DNA of 64,000 nucleotides from Ferrimonas sediminum (lineage in GTDB: Bacteria > Pseudomonadota > Gammaproteobacteria > Enterobacterales > Shewanellaceae): assembly GCF_900100175.1 (NCBI RefSeq), contig NZ_FNEM01000003.1, positions 14,725 through 78,724 on the forward strand, in the 5' to 3' direction. Each line of letters opens with the position of its first letter. The first letter of the stretch is position 1. The notes under the pieces are model-generated. The model saw nothing but the letters and a program-made list of their open reading frames with translations, was not told the origin of the DNA and made no database searches. Of the stretch, positions 42,158-51,535 are shown in pieces. The position numbers and the translations under genes are program-made.

Positions 42158-43377
42158 ACCTCTACCAGGGCCGCCAACCGCCGGCCGCTGTCCTTCACAA
42201 AGGGGTTATCTCTGTCCCAGGCGTAGCCGGCCAGGATGGAGCACACCATCTGCCGAATCTTAGGGTTGGCGTTTTCATGGAACACCACGCTCTGAAAGCG
42301 GCCGTCGTACCAGGCCTTGACGTAGGTTTTAAAGGTGTCCACCCCCTCCTGAAGCGGGCGGCTGTACTCCTGTTGCCAGTCCACCGCGTGCCCCTGAAGT
42401 TGCCGGTGCAAGACCTCGGCGGCCAGCACCGCCGATTTCATCGCAATGGTCACGCCGGAGGAAAACACCGGATCGAGGAATTCGCCGGCGTTGCCCAGCA
42501 GGGCAAAGCGCGGCCCGGCCAGGCGACTGACGTTGGCGGAATAGCCCTGCAACTGAGTCACCGGCTGATCAAAACGCGCATCCGCCAACACCGCCGCCAG
42601 ACTGGGCGTATCGGCGACCCAGCGCTTCAGTGTCTCGGTGGGGTCCTGGTCTACCCGATCGTCAAAATACTCTGCCGATGCCACCACCCCTAAAGACGCC
42701 CGGCCATCGGAAAAGGGGATCAACCAGAACCACACATCTTCATGGTCGGGGTGGACAGTAATCAAAATTTTGTTGCGATCGAAGCGACCCTGGGCCCGGT
42801 CTTCGATATGGGTAAACAGCGCCTTGCGATTGGGGAAATCGGACGGCGACTCCAGTGCCAACAGCCTGGGCAACACCCGGGCAAACCCGGATGCGTCCAA
42901 CACAAACTGGCAGTCTATCCGGTAATGACACCCCTGGTCGGTCTCCACCTCCAGCACGGCCCCCTGCTCCTGCATCTGCACCGATGTCAGTGAATGACCA
43001 TAGCGAATCTCCACCCCCTGGGCGGCGGCTCCATCCGCCAGCAGTTGATCAAACTTGCCCCGCTGTACCTGAAAGGTGGTACCAGGGCCCGGAGAAAACT
43101 TGTCGGTGAAGTCAAACTCCGCATAACGCTGGCCACGGCTAAATGCGGCACCGTTCTTAAACTGAAACCCGGCCTGCTCCACCGCCCCGGCCAGACCGGC
43201 CAGCTGCAGGTACTCCATGCACTGGGGTAACAGGCTTTCTCCGATAGAGAAACGGGGAAAGTGGGCCCGCTCCAGCACCAGCACATCATGACCGTTGCGC
43301 TGCAACAAGGCACTGGCGACCGCACCGGACGGACCGGCTCCGATGATCACCACGGTGCGGCTCTCTTGTTCTGTCAT
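42148..43377 (-). CDS. FADH2-dependent halogenase-like flavoprotein
   Basis: A 409-residue flavoprotein. The FAD site GAGPSG is at residues 13-18, followed by RFSIGESLLP near 42-51. Residues 216-221 read W-F-W-L-I-P, matching the WxWxIP motif of flavin-dependent halogenases, and K74 in FKNGAAF sits where the catalytic lysine of phenolic halogenases is expected. Related enzymes also include hydroxylases and prenyl reductases, so halogenation is inferred. Xanthomonadins are brominated aryl polyenes, which fits a role on the aryl ring. The stop-free frame runs to 43989, but the ATG at 43377 overlaps the exporter stop (ATGA) and begins the family sequence. Confidence 0.75.
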   Translation of the reverse strand: MTEQESRTVVIIGAGPSGAVASALLQRNGHDVLVLERAHFPRFSIGESLLPQCMEYLQLAGLAGAVEQAGFQFKNGAAFSRGQRYAEFDFTDKFSPGPGTTFQVQRGKFDQLLADGAAAQGVEIRYGHSLTSVQMQEQGAVLEVETDQGCHYRIDCQFVLDASGFARVLPRLLALESPSDFPNRKALFTHIEDRAQGRFDRNKILITVHPDHEDVWFWLIPFSDGRASLGVVASAEYFDDRVDQDPTETLKRWVADTPSLAAVLADARFDQPVTQLQGYSANVSRLAGPRFALLGNAGEFLDPVFSSGVTIAMKSAVLAAEVLHRQLQGHAVDWQQEYSRPLQEGVDTFKTYVKAWYDGRFQSVVFHENANPKIRQMVCSILAGYAWDRDNPFVKDSGRRLAALVEVCQ

Positions 43378-45713
43378 TTTGATTCCTTTCCTATGTGTCG
43401 TTCGACAACCGGTGCCAACACCGCTGCCGTCAATAACCCCATACTCAGGCTCTGGCCAAAGGCAGCCAATGGCGGGGTGCTCGACAGTCCCAGCATGCCA
43501 AACGCGGCCACGGTGGACAGCACACTGAGCGCAATGGCCAGGCTGCAATGCCCCCACTCCGTTCTTGGGGTCGACGCCAGAAACAGGGTTTGATCCAATG
43601 CAATGCCCAGCATCAGCAACAGCCCCAACATATGAAACAGGGTCATGGGAATGCCTGCCAGTCCCCATACGGCAGCCACCAATAACATCGCCGCCACCGG
43701 TGGCAACACCACCAACAGCGCCAGTTTCCAGGGGTGCACACGAGAGATCAGCAGCACCGCCATGACCAGTATCAACAGGGTCACCGTCATTAACGCCCAA
43801 CGATAATGGGCCATCACCCGCCCCAGGTCTTCGATCCGATCCAGATAGCGAACCCCGTCGATGGCCGACAGCGCCTGCAGCGCCGCAACATCCTGTACCC
43901 CGGTCAGTAGCACCACACTGCGCCACCCCGATGGCCCCGCTCCCAGCCACTGCAATTTCAACGGCGACCCACCAGGCTGGGCCAGCCATTGCGCCGGCGT
44001 CAGCATCGGCGCCTCGGCCAATTGCCCCGCAAGACCCTGGGTGAAATTGGCGGCGAAACCGAGTTGCTGCAACCCCTGGCTCAGCTGTGGCGAGGTGTAA
44101 GCCAGGGTCAAAACCTGACGGCTGGTCTGCTGCTGAGCCAGCGACGGAAGGGTGTCGGTCAGCAACGACGCGCCCTGCAGTTGCTGTGCGGCAATCAGCG
44201 CCTGCAGCGGCCCACGCAGCGACTCTTCCAGTTGCAGCAACTGCTGTTCGCTGTCGGCGTTCAGCAGCAACATTCGGTGTTGCTCTGGCAACGGCAGCAA
44301 CTGGTTGAGGTGGCGTTGCTGCTGCATCAGCGACGCTGAGCTCTGCTGGAAATGGCGCACATCATCGTCAAAACGCAGTTGCGAAACGCCCACAGCCATC
44401 ACCAGCGTCAGCCCCAACCACAGCCAGGGGGAACGGGTCAGCCGGGCGCCCAGTTGCGACCAGTCTCGGGCAACGGCGACGCAGCGTGGATCAGCCGTGG
44501 GTTTGACAAACCCCATCACCGGCATCCACTGGACGGTCAAAAATGCCCACAGCAGCCCGGCGATGGAAAACACCGCCATCTGCTTGAGGCCGGGAAAGGG
44601 CATGACAATCATCACCAGATAGGCCAGGCAGGAACTCAGCAACGCCAACAACATCGGCAACCTCAGGGTTCGCGCCGACCGGCGGGCACTGCTACCCGGT
44701 TGGCAACTGAGGTGCAAGGTATAGTCCACCGCCACCCCCACCAGGGTGGTACCAAACACCAGGGTGATGGCATGCAGTTGTCCCAGTAACAGCAAACAGG
44801 CCGAGGCCCCCACCACCAGGGCACTGCCAATCACCAGCAGCAACCAGCCCAGAGGAGCCAGTCGCCGGAACACCACCAGGGTAAACAGCACCACCAGCAG
44901 CAAAGACGCGGAACCCAGCCAGGTCATCTCCCGCTTGGCCTGAGCCGTGGCTTCGGCGGCATGAAACACCACTCCGGCCCGGGTTACTGTGATTTCGGGC
45001 CAGCGTTCACTCTCCTCATTGAGGGCCTGCAACAACCGCTTCTGGGCCTCTGGCTCAAACGCCGACCCCTGCAGTTGCCAGCGGGTCAGCAGCAGTTGCC
45101 GCTGTTCCCAACTGCGGCTCAGGCCACGCTCCTCAGGCTGCCACCCCTCTATCCCCTGTGCCAGGGATTGCAGGTAGTCGGGAAACAGCAACAGAGGGTC
45201 ACCTTCGATCAGCCCGGCGGCGGGAGTCACCCCCGGTGTTGACAAGGCAAGATACAGCCGGCTAAGCCACTGTTGTGGCGGCTGCTGTTGCAACTCCCTC
45301 TGCTGCGCAGGCGTCAGCAATCCGAATCGATAGGGATACAGAAACCGGCCCAAGGATGCCATCCCGGAATCGGACGCCGATTGCAGCACCGCGCCACTGC
45401 GGCCCAATCGTTGGCTGAGGCTGTCCGCCATCGCCGTTGCCATGCCACTGTCCGGAGCGTCCAGCAGTAGAAAGAACGTCTGTCCTCCGGCGGTGGCAAA
45501 CCGGTTTACCACTTCCGATGCTGCTTCATCCTGACCCGAGGGCAACAGGGTGGTGATGTCCGTACTCATGGCTGGCCAGGAAAACCCCTGCCGGAAAGCC
45601 GTTGCCAGCAACACCAGCAGCAACAGTGCCAGCCAGCTACACCACCCGTGTACCGGTGTCCACCGGCGAACCGATTCAGAATTGAGCAAGCTCGCTCTCC
45701 AGTAAGGGGCCAT
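43374..45713 (-). CDS. apeM: MMPL/RND-type exporter of the aryl polyene cluster
   Basis: About 779 residues. It has two repeated halves, each a periplasmic loop domain followed by a block of about five or six membrane spans, as in MMPL/RND lipid exporters. An N-terminal span lies near 25-45. It should carry the finished aryl polyene lipid, or an intermediate, across the inner membrane towards ApeL and ApeN. The start is uncertain: ATG at 45713 (used here), a longer frame to 45725, or a TTG at 45689 with GGAG seven bases upstream. It overlaps apeL by about 40 bases. Confidence 0.82.
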   Translation of the reverse strand: MAPYWRASLLNSESVRRWTPVHGWCSWLALLLLVLLATAFRQGFSWPAMSTDITTLLPSGQDEAASEVVNRFATAGGQTFFLLLDAPDSGMATAMADSLSQRLGRSGAVLQSASDSGMASLGRFLYPYRFGLLTPAQQRELQQQPPQQWLSRLYLALSTPGVTPAAGLIEGDPLLLFPDYLQSLAQGIEGWQPEERGLSRSWEQRQLLLTRWQLQGSAFEPEAQKRLLQALNEESERWPEITVTRAGVVFHAAEATAQAKREMTWLGSASLLLVVLFTLVVFRRLAPLGWLLLVIGSALVVGASACLLLLGQLHAITLVFGTTLVGVAVDYTLHLSCQPGSSARRSARTLRLPMLLALLSSCLAYLVMIVMPFPGLKQMAVFSIAGLLWAFLTVQWMPVMGFVKPTADPRCVAVARDWSQLGARLTRSPWLWLGLTLVMAVGVSQLRFDDDVRHFQQSSASLMQQQRHLNQLLPLPEQHRMLLLNADSEQQLLQLEESLRGPLQALIAAQQLQGASLLTDTLPSLAQQQTSRQVLTLAYTSPQLSQGLQQLGFAANFTQGLAGQLAEAPMLTPAQWLAQPGGSPLKLQWLGAGPSGWRSVVLLTGVQDVAALQALSAIDGVRYLDRIEDLGRVMAHYRWALMTVTLLILVMAVLLISRVHPWKLALLVVLPPVAAMLLVAAVWGLAGIPMTLFHMLGLLLMLGIALDQTLFLASTPRTEWGHCSLAIALSVLSTVAAFGMLGLSSTPPLAAFGQSLSMGLLTAAVLAPVVERHIGKESK

Positions 45714-46245
45714 CCTGGCGATCACTGAAGCGAATCACCGTCGGTTGGCCTGCGGAATCGGTCAGGGTTAACGTGCCGATGGCCTGATGCTCACCGGTCA
45801 GCTCGATCTGTCGAAACAAACCGGACAACAGGCTGTCCGTTGGGGTCAGCTGCAACTGCCATGCGTCCAGTTCGCCGTAGGCCTGCATCTCAAAATGACT
45901 GGCCAGGGCATCGATATCGCCTCGCATCAGTGCGGTGATCACCGGCAACATCGACGCCATTCCCGGCTGCTGCAGACGCTCGCCGTCCAACACCAGCTCG
46001 CCGCGGCTGATCACCATGGTCTGTGGCCAGGGGGTGCGTTGCTTCCACACCACCCCATGCTCTGGAGCGATCAGGTACGCCCCTTCACTGACCATCGGCG
46101 CACTCAAAAACGGCAGGGTTTTACTTTGGCTGAAACTGCCGCGCACAGGTTGCGGCTGTCCCAGCGCCTGCGCCAGAGCCGTCAGTTCCAGAGCCTGGCA
46201 GGAAAACGCCAGCCCGATGAGCAGCAAAACTAGGCATCGAGCCAT
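45676..46245 (-). CDS. apeL: LolA-like outer-membrane carrier protein
   Basis: A 189-residue exported protein with a signal peptide (MARCLVLLLIGLAFSCQA). The beta-rich mature domain resembles LolA/DUF3108-like lipid carriers, with strands such as GELVLDGERLQ and LSGLFRQIELTG. It probably ferries the polyene lipid through the periplasm between ApeM and ApeN. The ATG at 46245 begins the signal sequence and lies 13 bases inside the end of apeK. Its own end overlaps apeM. Confidence 0.76.
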   Translation of the reverse strand: MARCLVLLLIGLAFSCQALELTALAQALGQPQPVRGSFSQSKTLPFLSAPMVSEGAYLIAPEHGVVWKQRTPWPQTMVISRGELVLDGERLQQPGMASMLPVITALMRGDIDALASHFEMQAYGELDAWQLQLTPTDSLLSGLFRQIELTGEHQAIGTLTLTDSAGQPTVIRFSDRQDGPLLESELAQF

Positions 46246-46652
46246 GGCAACAACCTCTGCTTCAGTATTTGCGGCGACGCTAGACACATCTCGCCGGTAG
46301 CGCCGTTAACCGCCACCTGGACCGTCTCGCCCTTAACCAGTCGACGGCCGCTGTCGGCATCACAGACCCGGTAACGGATCCGCAACCGCTGCTCCCACTC
46401 GATCAGCTCGGCATAAACGCGCAACTGCTGTTCGAATTCGGTCGGCTGAGGGTAGCGAATCTTGACGTCAATGATGGGCCAGCGGTAGCCCGACGCTTCC
46501 ATCTGCCGATAGTTGTAATCCAGTTTGTCCAGCAGCGCGCAACGGGCCAGCTCAAAATAGCGCAGGTAGTTACCGTGCCAGGTAATGCCCATGGGGTCGC
46601 AATCGTGAAACGGCACTTTCACCTCGACACTGGCAGACACAATCACTGCCAT
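46230..46652 (-). CDS. apeK: 4HBT-type thioesterase
   Basis: A 140-residue hotdog thioesterase of the 4-hydroxybenzoyl-CoA type. The catalytic aspartate is in FHDCDPMGITWHGNYLRYFE near residues 15-34. It may release the polyene acyl chain or edit wrong intermediates. It overlaps the ammonia-lyase gene by ten bases and apeL by sixteen, in line with the compact operon. Confidence 0.83.
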   Translation of the reverse strand: MAVIVSASVEVKVPFHDCDPMGITWHGNYLRYFELARCALLDKLDYNYRQMEASGYRWPIIDVKIRYPQPTEFEQQLRVYAELIEWEQRLRIRYRVCDADSGRRLVKGETVQVAVNGATGEMCLASPQILKQRLLPWLDA

Positions 46653-48205
46653 TGCGGCACCTCCCAGCGCCCTTGCTGGATGCCCATCAGCGTATGGCGC
46701 AGCGACTGCTCCAGCGGCCGGTCTTCGATCACCAGATCAAACTCCGACGCCACCTGGTCGGTCAACCCGGCAATGCCGGCAGTCAGGGCCAGGCCACCTT
46801 CCTGACGTTGTCTCAGCGTCAGGGCCTGATAGGACGCCAGCAACAGCGCCGACGCCACCTGTTCGGTCAGGGTCAGAACCCGCAGGGCGTCGCGGGCGGA
46901 AATGGTGCCCATGCTGACTTTGTCCTGATTGTGGCACTCGGTGGAGCGGCTGAATACCGAGGCTGGCATGGTCTGCTTCAACGCTTCCGCCGTCCAGGCC
47001 GAGGCACCAATCTGAACCGCCTTGAAGCCATGATTGATTGGCGCCCGCTCTCCAGTCGAGGCCGACAGATTCCGCGGCAGACCATTGTTAAATTTGGTAT
47101 CCACCAGGTGCGCCAACTGCCGGTCCATCAGATCCGCCAGGTTAGCCACGGCATTTTTCAGGCTGTCCATGGCGAAAGCGATGTGACCGCCATAGAAGTG
47201 GCCACCATGGAGGATACGACCGGCGTCGCCATCGATAATGGGGTTGTCGTTGGCGCTGTTGAGCTCGGTCTCGATGGTCTGGCGTAAAAACGGCAGGGCA
47301 TCGGCCAGTACCCCGATAACATGGGGAGCGCAGCGCAGCGAGTAACGATCCTGCAGGCGCGGCGGATTGGGATTGCCGTCGTTGCCACCGAGGTCCTGAT
47401 AGATCCAATCGGCAATCTGGGCCTGGCCAGGGTGCGGTTTGGCTTCAAACAGCACAGGATCGAAGTGGTACGGGTTGCCTTTCAGCGCCAGCGAGCACAG
47501 AGCGGTCAGCCGGGCACAGAGCCGGGCCAGATAGTCGGCGCGGGAATAGGCTTCGCAGGCCACCGCCGTCATCACCGCGGTGCCGTTCATCAGCGCCAGT
47601 CCCTCTTTAGGCCTGAGTACCAGCGGCTGCCAACCAAGCTCGGCGTAGACATCCTGAGTCTCTCGAATCTGGCCTTGATAGTAGACCTCCCGCTCACCGA
47701 CCAGGGCGGCGGCAATGTAGGACAGCGGGGTCAGATCGCCACTGGCCCCCACCGAGCCCTCTTCGGGAATCCGTGGAATCACCCCGTGATTGAGCATCTC
47801 AACCATGCGCTCCAGCAGTGCAATGCTGACGCCGGAACGGCCGATGCACAGGGAGGCCAAACGCGCCGCCAGGATCGCCCTGCCCTGAGTCTCATCGAAA
47901 TGGCGGCCCATGCCACAGCCATGGAAACGGGTCAGATGCAGCGGCAACTCCTGAACCAGTTCATCGGGGATGGTGACCGTGCAGGAGTCACCATAGCCCG
48001 TGGTGACCCCGTAAATCTCGCCGTCTTGCTGCAACAGGGTATCGAGTAGATCGGCGCTACGCTGCAACCGTTGCCGTACCTCGGGACAGTCACTGAGGCT
48101 GACCCGGGCTCCGGCGGCGATGGCATTCACCTGCTTGATGGTCAACGGGGCCGGGCCAAACTCAATGAGGGCGGACTGGGACAGTTGGCTTAACTGCGAT
48201 TCCAT
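46643..48205 (-). CDS. MIO-type aromatic amino acid ammonia-lyase
   Basis: A 520-residue lyase of the histidine/phenylalanine/tyrosine ammonia-lyase family. The self-forming MIO cofactor triad is A154-S155-G156 in GSVGASGDLTP, and the catalytic tyrosine is Y65 in YGVTTG. The substrate-selectivity pair is Phe94-His95 (RFHGCG): phenylalanine lyases usually have Phe-Leu, tyrosine lyases His-Leu and histidine lyases Ser-His, so the pair is mixed. It could supply an arylacrylate starter such as coumarate from tyrosine. No histidine-utilisation genes are near, so a pigment role is much more likely. It lies between apeJ and apeK. Confidence 0.85.
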   Translation of the reverse strand: MESQLSQLSQSALIEFGPAPLTIKQVNAIAAGARVSLSDCPEVRQRLQRSADLLDTLLQQDGEIYGVTTGYGDSCTVTIPDELVQELPLHLTRFHGCGMGRHFDETQGRAILAARLASLCIGRSGVSIALLERMVEMLNHGVIPRIPEEGSVGASGDLTPLSYIAAALVGEREVYYQGQIRETQDVYAELGWQPLVLRPKEGLALMNGTAVMTAVACEAYSRADYLARLCARLTALCSLALKGNPYHFDPVLFEAKPHPGQAQIADWIYQDLGGNDGNPNPPRLQDRYSLRCAPHVIGVLADALPFLRQTIETELNSANDNPIIDGDAGRILHGGHFYGGHIAFAMDSLKNAVANLADLMDRQLAHLVDTKFNNGLPRNLSASTGERAPINHGFKAVQIGASAWTAEALKQTMPASVFSRSTECHNQDKVSMGTISARDALRVLTLTEQVASALLLASYQALTLRQRQEGGLALTAGIAGLTDQVASEFDLVIEDRPLEQSLRHTLMGIQQGRWEVPQWQ

Positions 48206-48208
48206 CTG

Positions 48209-49888
48209 TTATTCCTTATCTACTAGCTGGCCATCATCACGCAGCCAAAAATCATAAAAATTGAACCAGTGCAATGGGTTCCGTATCACCTGCTGCTCCA
48301 GCTTGCGGGCATAGTGGTCGACACACTCGCCAATACGCTGGTTGCGGGTTTTGCGCGGCCCGCAAAGGGGATCCGCCAGTTTCTCAAAGTGCAGTTGTGG
48401 CGTCGGATCACCGGGCAACCCCAACATCAGATACAGCGGGCAATCGAGCACCGACGCCAGCACGTAGGGGCCGATGGAAAAGGCCGCCGGTTGACCAAGA
48501 AAATCGGCGTAGTGCACTCGGCCGAAATTGGTGGCCGAGGTGCGGTCACCGGCGATGATCACCAGTTCGCCGGCAGCCACCCGCTCCTGCAACAGGATGG
48601 CGGTTTCCGGCCCCAACTCATCCACCTGCAGCAGCTCCACCTGAGAGCGGGGATTCAGTTCGGCCAGAATGGCATTGAACTTGGCCGCATGGCGAGTCAG
48701 AGCCAGCACATTGATGCGCTTACGAAACTCTGATTCAGCGGCGGCCCTGAAAATCTCTATATTGCCAAAATGCGCGGTCAGGATCATCGCTCCCTGACCC
48801 CGTTCAAACAGATCGATCATCAACTGCCGGTTAGGAAACTGGGCAGGGCCTACGTTCAGCTTGCCACTCCAGGCGTCCAGTTTGGTCAGGGCGGCCTGGC
48901 CAAAATTCAGGAAATGGCGGTAGCTGGTCCAACCGCCATTGCCAATACTCGGCAAGCCCTGGCTTTCGCGCGCGGCGTTGACCCGGGTCAGGTAGGCCTG
49001 GGACGCCTGCCTGGCCTCTCGGCCAGTCAGGAAGAAATAACCGATGATAAACGGTAACACCGCCCGGCAAAGCCAGCGACCACCGTGACGGTATAGCCAC
49101 AGCAGAGTCTTCAGCCCCCACATGGCACCGCGCTCTGACGCCTTGCTCCAGTGCTTACGACGGCGCTTTCTGAACAGCAGCGAGGGCAAACGCCACAGCA
49201 TGCCAAAGACCAGACGAGTGTGCATGCAACTGATCAGCCAGTTGTCTTCCAGGGCCCGAAAGTGAGATCGTCCCTGTTCGGGGTAGATCACCGAGGTTGG
49301 CTGCTGGATGATCGGCGTCCCCTGCCAGAACAGCCGCACCAGTATCTCCGGATCGAAATCCATACGATCACCCACCCGCTGCTGTTCGATGACGTTGGCC
49401 ACCGCAGCAACCGGGTAGACCCGAAAACCGCACATGGTGTCTTTCAGCTCCAGGCTCAGAGTTTCCACCCAGACCCACACATGGGTCAGGTAACGGGCCA
49501 GGTAGCGGTGTCGGGGGACAGATTCATCGTAACGGGGAATGCCGGTAACCACCGCATCGGGCTGCCGTTTCGACAACGACAACAGCTGGGGCAGATCATC
49601 GAGATCATGCTGACCATCGGCATCGACCTGAACCGCATGACTGAACCCCTGCCGGCGGGCCCACAGGATGCCGGTTTTCACCGCCGCCCCCTTACCGCCA
49701 TTGGCCGGACGCCGAACCAGAGTCACCCAGGCGTGATGGGCGGCCAGCGTTTCCACCGCCGCCAGCTCTTCGGCACTGGAGCCATCATCCACCACCACAC
49801 AGGGCAGTGCCATCGCAGCAAGCCGCTCCAGCACCGGTGCCAACTGCTGGCCATGGTTGTAGTGAGGAATCAGCAAACACGCGTTCAT
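48209..49888 (-). CDS. apeJ: Glycosyltransferase 2 - lipid acyltransferase fusion
   Basis: A 559-residue fusion. Residues 1-235 are a GT-A glycosyltransferase with VVDDGSSAEE near 31 and VDADGQHD near 93, similar to dolichol-phosphate-mannose-type family 2 enzymes. A short membrane-proximal segment (about 265-295) is followed by an LpxL/HtrB-like acyltransferase domain (about 300-545) with HFGNIE, whose H and E fit the Hx4E-type motif. In aryl polyene clusters this fusion is thought to link the polyene acid to a glycolipid core. It overlaps apeI by four bases. Confidence 0.85.
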   Translation of the reverse strand: MNACLLIPHYNHGQQLAPVLERLAAMALPCVVVDDGSSAEELAAVETLAAHHAWVTLVRRPANGGKGAAVKTGILWARRQGFSHAVQVDADGQHDLDDLPQLLSLSKRQPDAVVTGIPRYDESVPRHRYLARYLTHVWVWVETLSLELKDTMCGFRVYPVAAVANVIEQQRVGDRMDFDPEILVRLFWQGTPIIQQPTSVIYPEQGRSHFRALEDNWLISCMHTRLVFGMLWRLPSLLFRKRRRKHWSKASERGAMWGLKTLLWLYRHGGRWLCRAVLPFIIGYFFLTGREARQASQAYLTRVNAARESQGLPSIGNGGWTSYRHFLNFGQAALTKLDAWSGKLNVGPAQFPNRQLMIDLFERGQGAMILTAHFGNIEIFRAAAESEFRKRINVLALTRHAAKFNAILAELNPRSQVELLQVDELGPETAILLQERVAAGELVIIAGDRTSATNFGRVHYADFLGQPAAFSIGPYVLASVLDCPLYLMLGLPGDPTPQLHFEKLADPLCGPRKTRNQRIGECVDHYARKLEQQVIRNPLHWFNFYDFWLRDDGQLVDKE

Positions 49889-50241
49889 GCCGACTCCGGC
49901 TCAAACACAACCCGGCCGCTGGAGTAACGCTTTTCGGAACAGAAGAAAGCAAACCGCACCCGACTCTCATCGAGCTGCTCCAGCTCCAGGGTCAGCTGTT
50001 GTCCAGGCCGCTGAAGTTGCTGAAACTTCACCACTTCGAGCCGGGCACAGCTCTCAGGCATGCCGTAGCAAGCCTGGGCCTGGGTGATCGCCCATTGCAA
50101 CTGGACCACCCCGGGCAGCACCGGGGCGCCGTTGAAGTGGCCGTTAAAATAATCCAGGTCTTCAGGAATCATCAGTGTGAATCGATTCACACCGTCGACA
50201 CAGTTCTGTTCCAGCCACACGGGATCAATGTTGGTCATCAT
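49885..50241 (-). CDS. apeI: Aryl polyene 3-hydroxyacyl-ACP dehydratase
   Basis: A 118-residue FabZ/FabA-like hotdog dehydratase with the catalytic histidine in DYFNGHFNGAPVLPGVVQL near 29-47. It removes water after ketoreduction and so makes the conjugated double bonds. GGAG lies seven bases before the ATG at 50241. Its start overlaps apeH by 17 bases and its end overlaps apeJ. Confidence 0.86.
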   Translation of the reverse strand: MMTNIDPVWLEQNCVDGVNRFTLMIPEDLDYFNGHFNGAPVLPGVVQLQWAITQAQACYGMPESCARLEVVKFQQLQRPGQQLTLELEQLDESRVRFAFFCSEKRYSSGRVVFEPESA

Positions 50242-51535
50242 GGAATAACTCCAGCAAAGCCGCCCTCGTCAGCTTACCTTGATGGTTAAATGGCAGGCGC
50301 TCGGGATAGCGCCAGCGTCTGGGCAAAGTCACTCGTTCAAAATGCCCGAGCAGGTGTTCTTTCCAGCGCAGTGCCAACTGCCGGCCGCCGAGCTCAGTCC
50401 GGGCCGCCACACCGGCCGCGCTCAGCTGCACCACGGCACCGATCTGTGGCCGTGACGTGGGCAACAGCACCAAGGCAACCTGCGCCACCCAGGGGTGTCG
50501 CTCCAGCTCCTTCTCCATGGTCACCAGGCAGACCCGCTTTTCGGCGATTTTTACCGTGCGGTCGGCACGACCGAGGAGCTGCATGCCCTCGACGCCGATG
50601 GTGACCCGGTCGTCGGTACAGTACCAGTGGTCGCCATCAAGATAGGGGGAGCGGATCCACAGCCGCTGCTGCTCGCTCTTGACTCGAACACAGTCAAACG
50701 GCTGCCACAGCGGATCGGGCTGCTGTTCGCTGGTCTGACGATGAGCAATGCCCCCGGTTTCGGTGCTACCATAGATCTCCACCACACCTTGCTGCCAGTG
50801 GCGGCAGCGCTCCAGTGCCGCATCGCGGCGCAGCGGTCCGCCCGAGCTGAACGCCATGACCGGCGCCGGGCCGTCCTGCAACTGCCAGTGCTGCAGTAGT
50901 GACGGACTGGCGATCAGGACCGCGGGGGCATGACACCCCAGCGCCGCGGTCAGCGTTTCCGGGTACAGCAGCGTCTCAATAACAAAGGAGCGCCCGGCAC
51001 AGAATGGCCACAACAACCGGAACAGCAACCCATAGATGTGCTGATGGGAGACACTGGCCACCACCGTCGACTGTTGCAGCGACTCGCCAAACTGCTTCTC
51101 CAGCTCATTGATTTCGGTTTCCAGCTGCGACAGGGACTTGTCCACCGCCTTGGCCTCGCCGCTGCTGCCGGAAGTAAACAGACGCAGACACCCGCCTTCA
51201 CGCCACACTACGTCACCGTGAGCGGTTTCACCAATCTGCCAGTCATCGTCCATCTGCAGCTGGTGATGAGGTGCCAACTGCTGCAGCGTCGACGCCTGGC
51301 CATTGGCGGGCAATATCACCTCGATACCCAGGCCCAACAATGCCAGCAAGCGTACCAGGAAAGTCTGTGAGTCATCGCTGTACAGCAGCACCGATGTCGG
51401 TGGCTCTGGACCGAGGCTGGCCTGCAACTGCGCCACCCGCTGACGCACGTCGCTCAGCAAAATCTGACCGCGCTCGGCACCACAACAGACCACAGAGTCT
51501 TCAGAAAACAGCCGCGCCGCCAGGGACAAGGTCAT
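50225..51535 (-). CDS. apeH: Aryl-CoA/ACP ligase (AMP-forming)
   Basis: A 436-residue ANL-family adenylating enzyme, short for the family. It has the P-loop-like LFTSGSSGEAKAVDKS near 126-141, YGSTETGG near 253 and the late TDDRV segment near 300. It should activate the aromatic starter acid (such as 4-hydroxybenzoate or coumarate) and load it onto an ACP. The reading frame extends upstream to 51694, but the ATG at 51535 has AGGAGG and overlaps the apeG stop (ATGA). Confidence 0.84.
   Translation of the reverse strand: MTLSLAARLFSEDSVVCCGAERGQILLSDVRQRVAQLQASLGPEPPTSVLLYSDDSQTFLVRLLALLGLGIEVILPANGQASTLQQLAPHHQLQMDDDWQIGETAHGDVVWREGGCLRLFTSGSSGEAKAVDKSLSQLETEINELEKQFGESLQQSTVVASVSHQHIYGLLFRLLWPFCAGRSFVIETLLYPETLTAALGCHAPAVLIASPSLLQHWQLQDGPAPVMAFSSGGPLRRDAALERCRHWQQGVVEIYGSTETGGIAHRQTSEQQPDPLWQPFDCVRVKSEQQRLWIRSPYLDGDHWYCTDDRVTIGVEGMQLLGRADRTVKIAEKRVCLVTMEKELERHPWVAQVALVLLPTSRPQIGAVVQLSAAGVAARTELGGRQLALRWKEHLLGHFERVTLPRRWRYPERLPFNHQGKLTRAALLELFHDDQH

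Noticed and set aside
43378-43989. N-terminal extension of the halogenase-like protein
   Set aside because: The extension is antisense-like low-complexity sequence inside apeM. The ATG at 43377 overlaps the apeM stop and begins the FAD-binding domain.
46643-48205. Reading the ammonia-lyase as a histidine-utilisation enzyme (HutH)
   Set aside because: No hutU, hutI or hutG is near, the selectivity residues differ from HutH, and the gene overlaps pigment-cluster genes.
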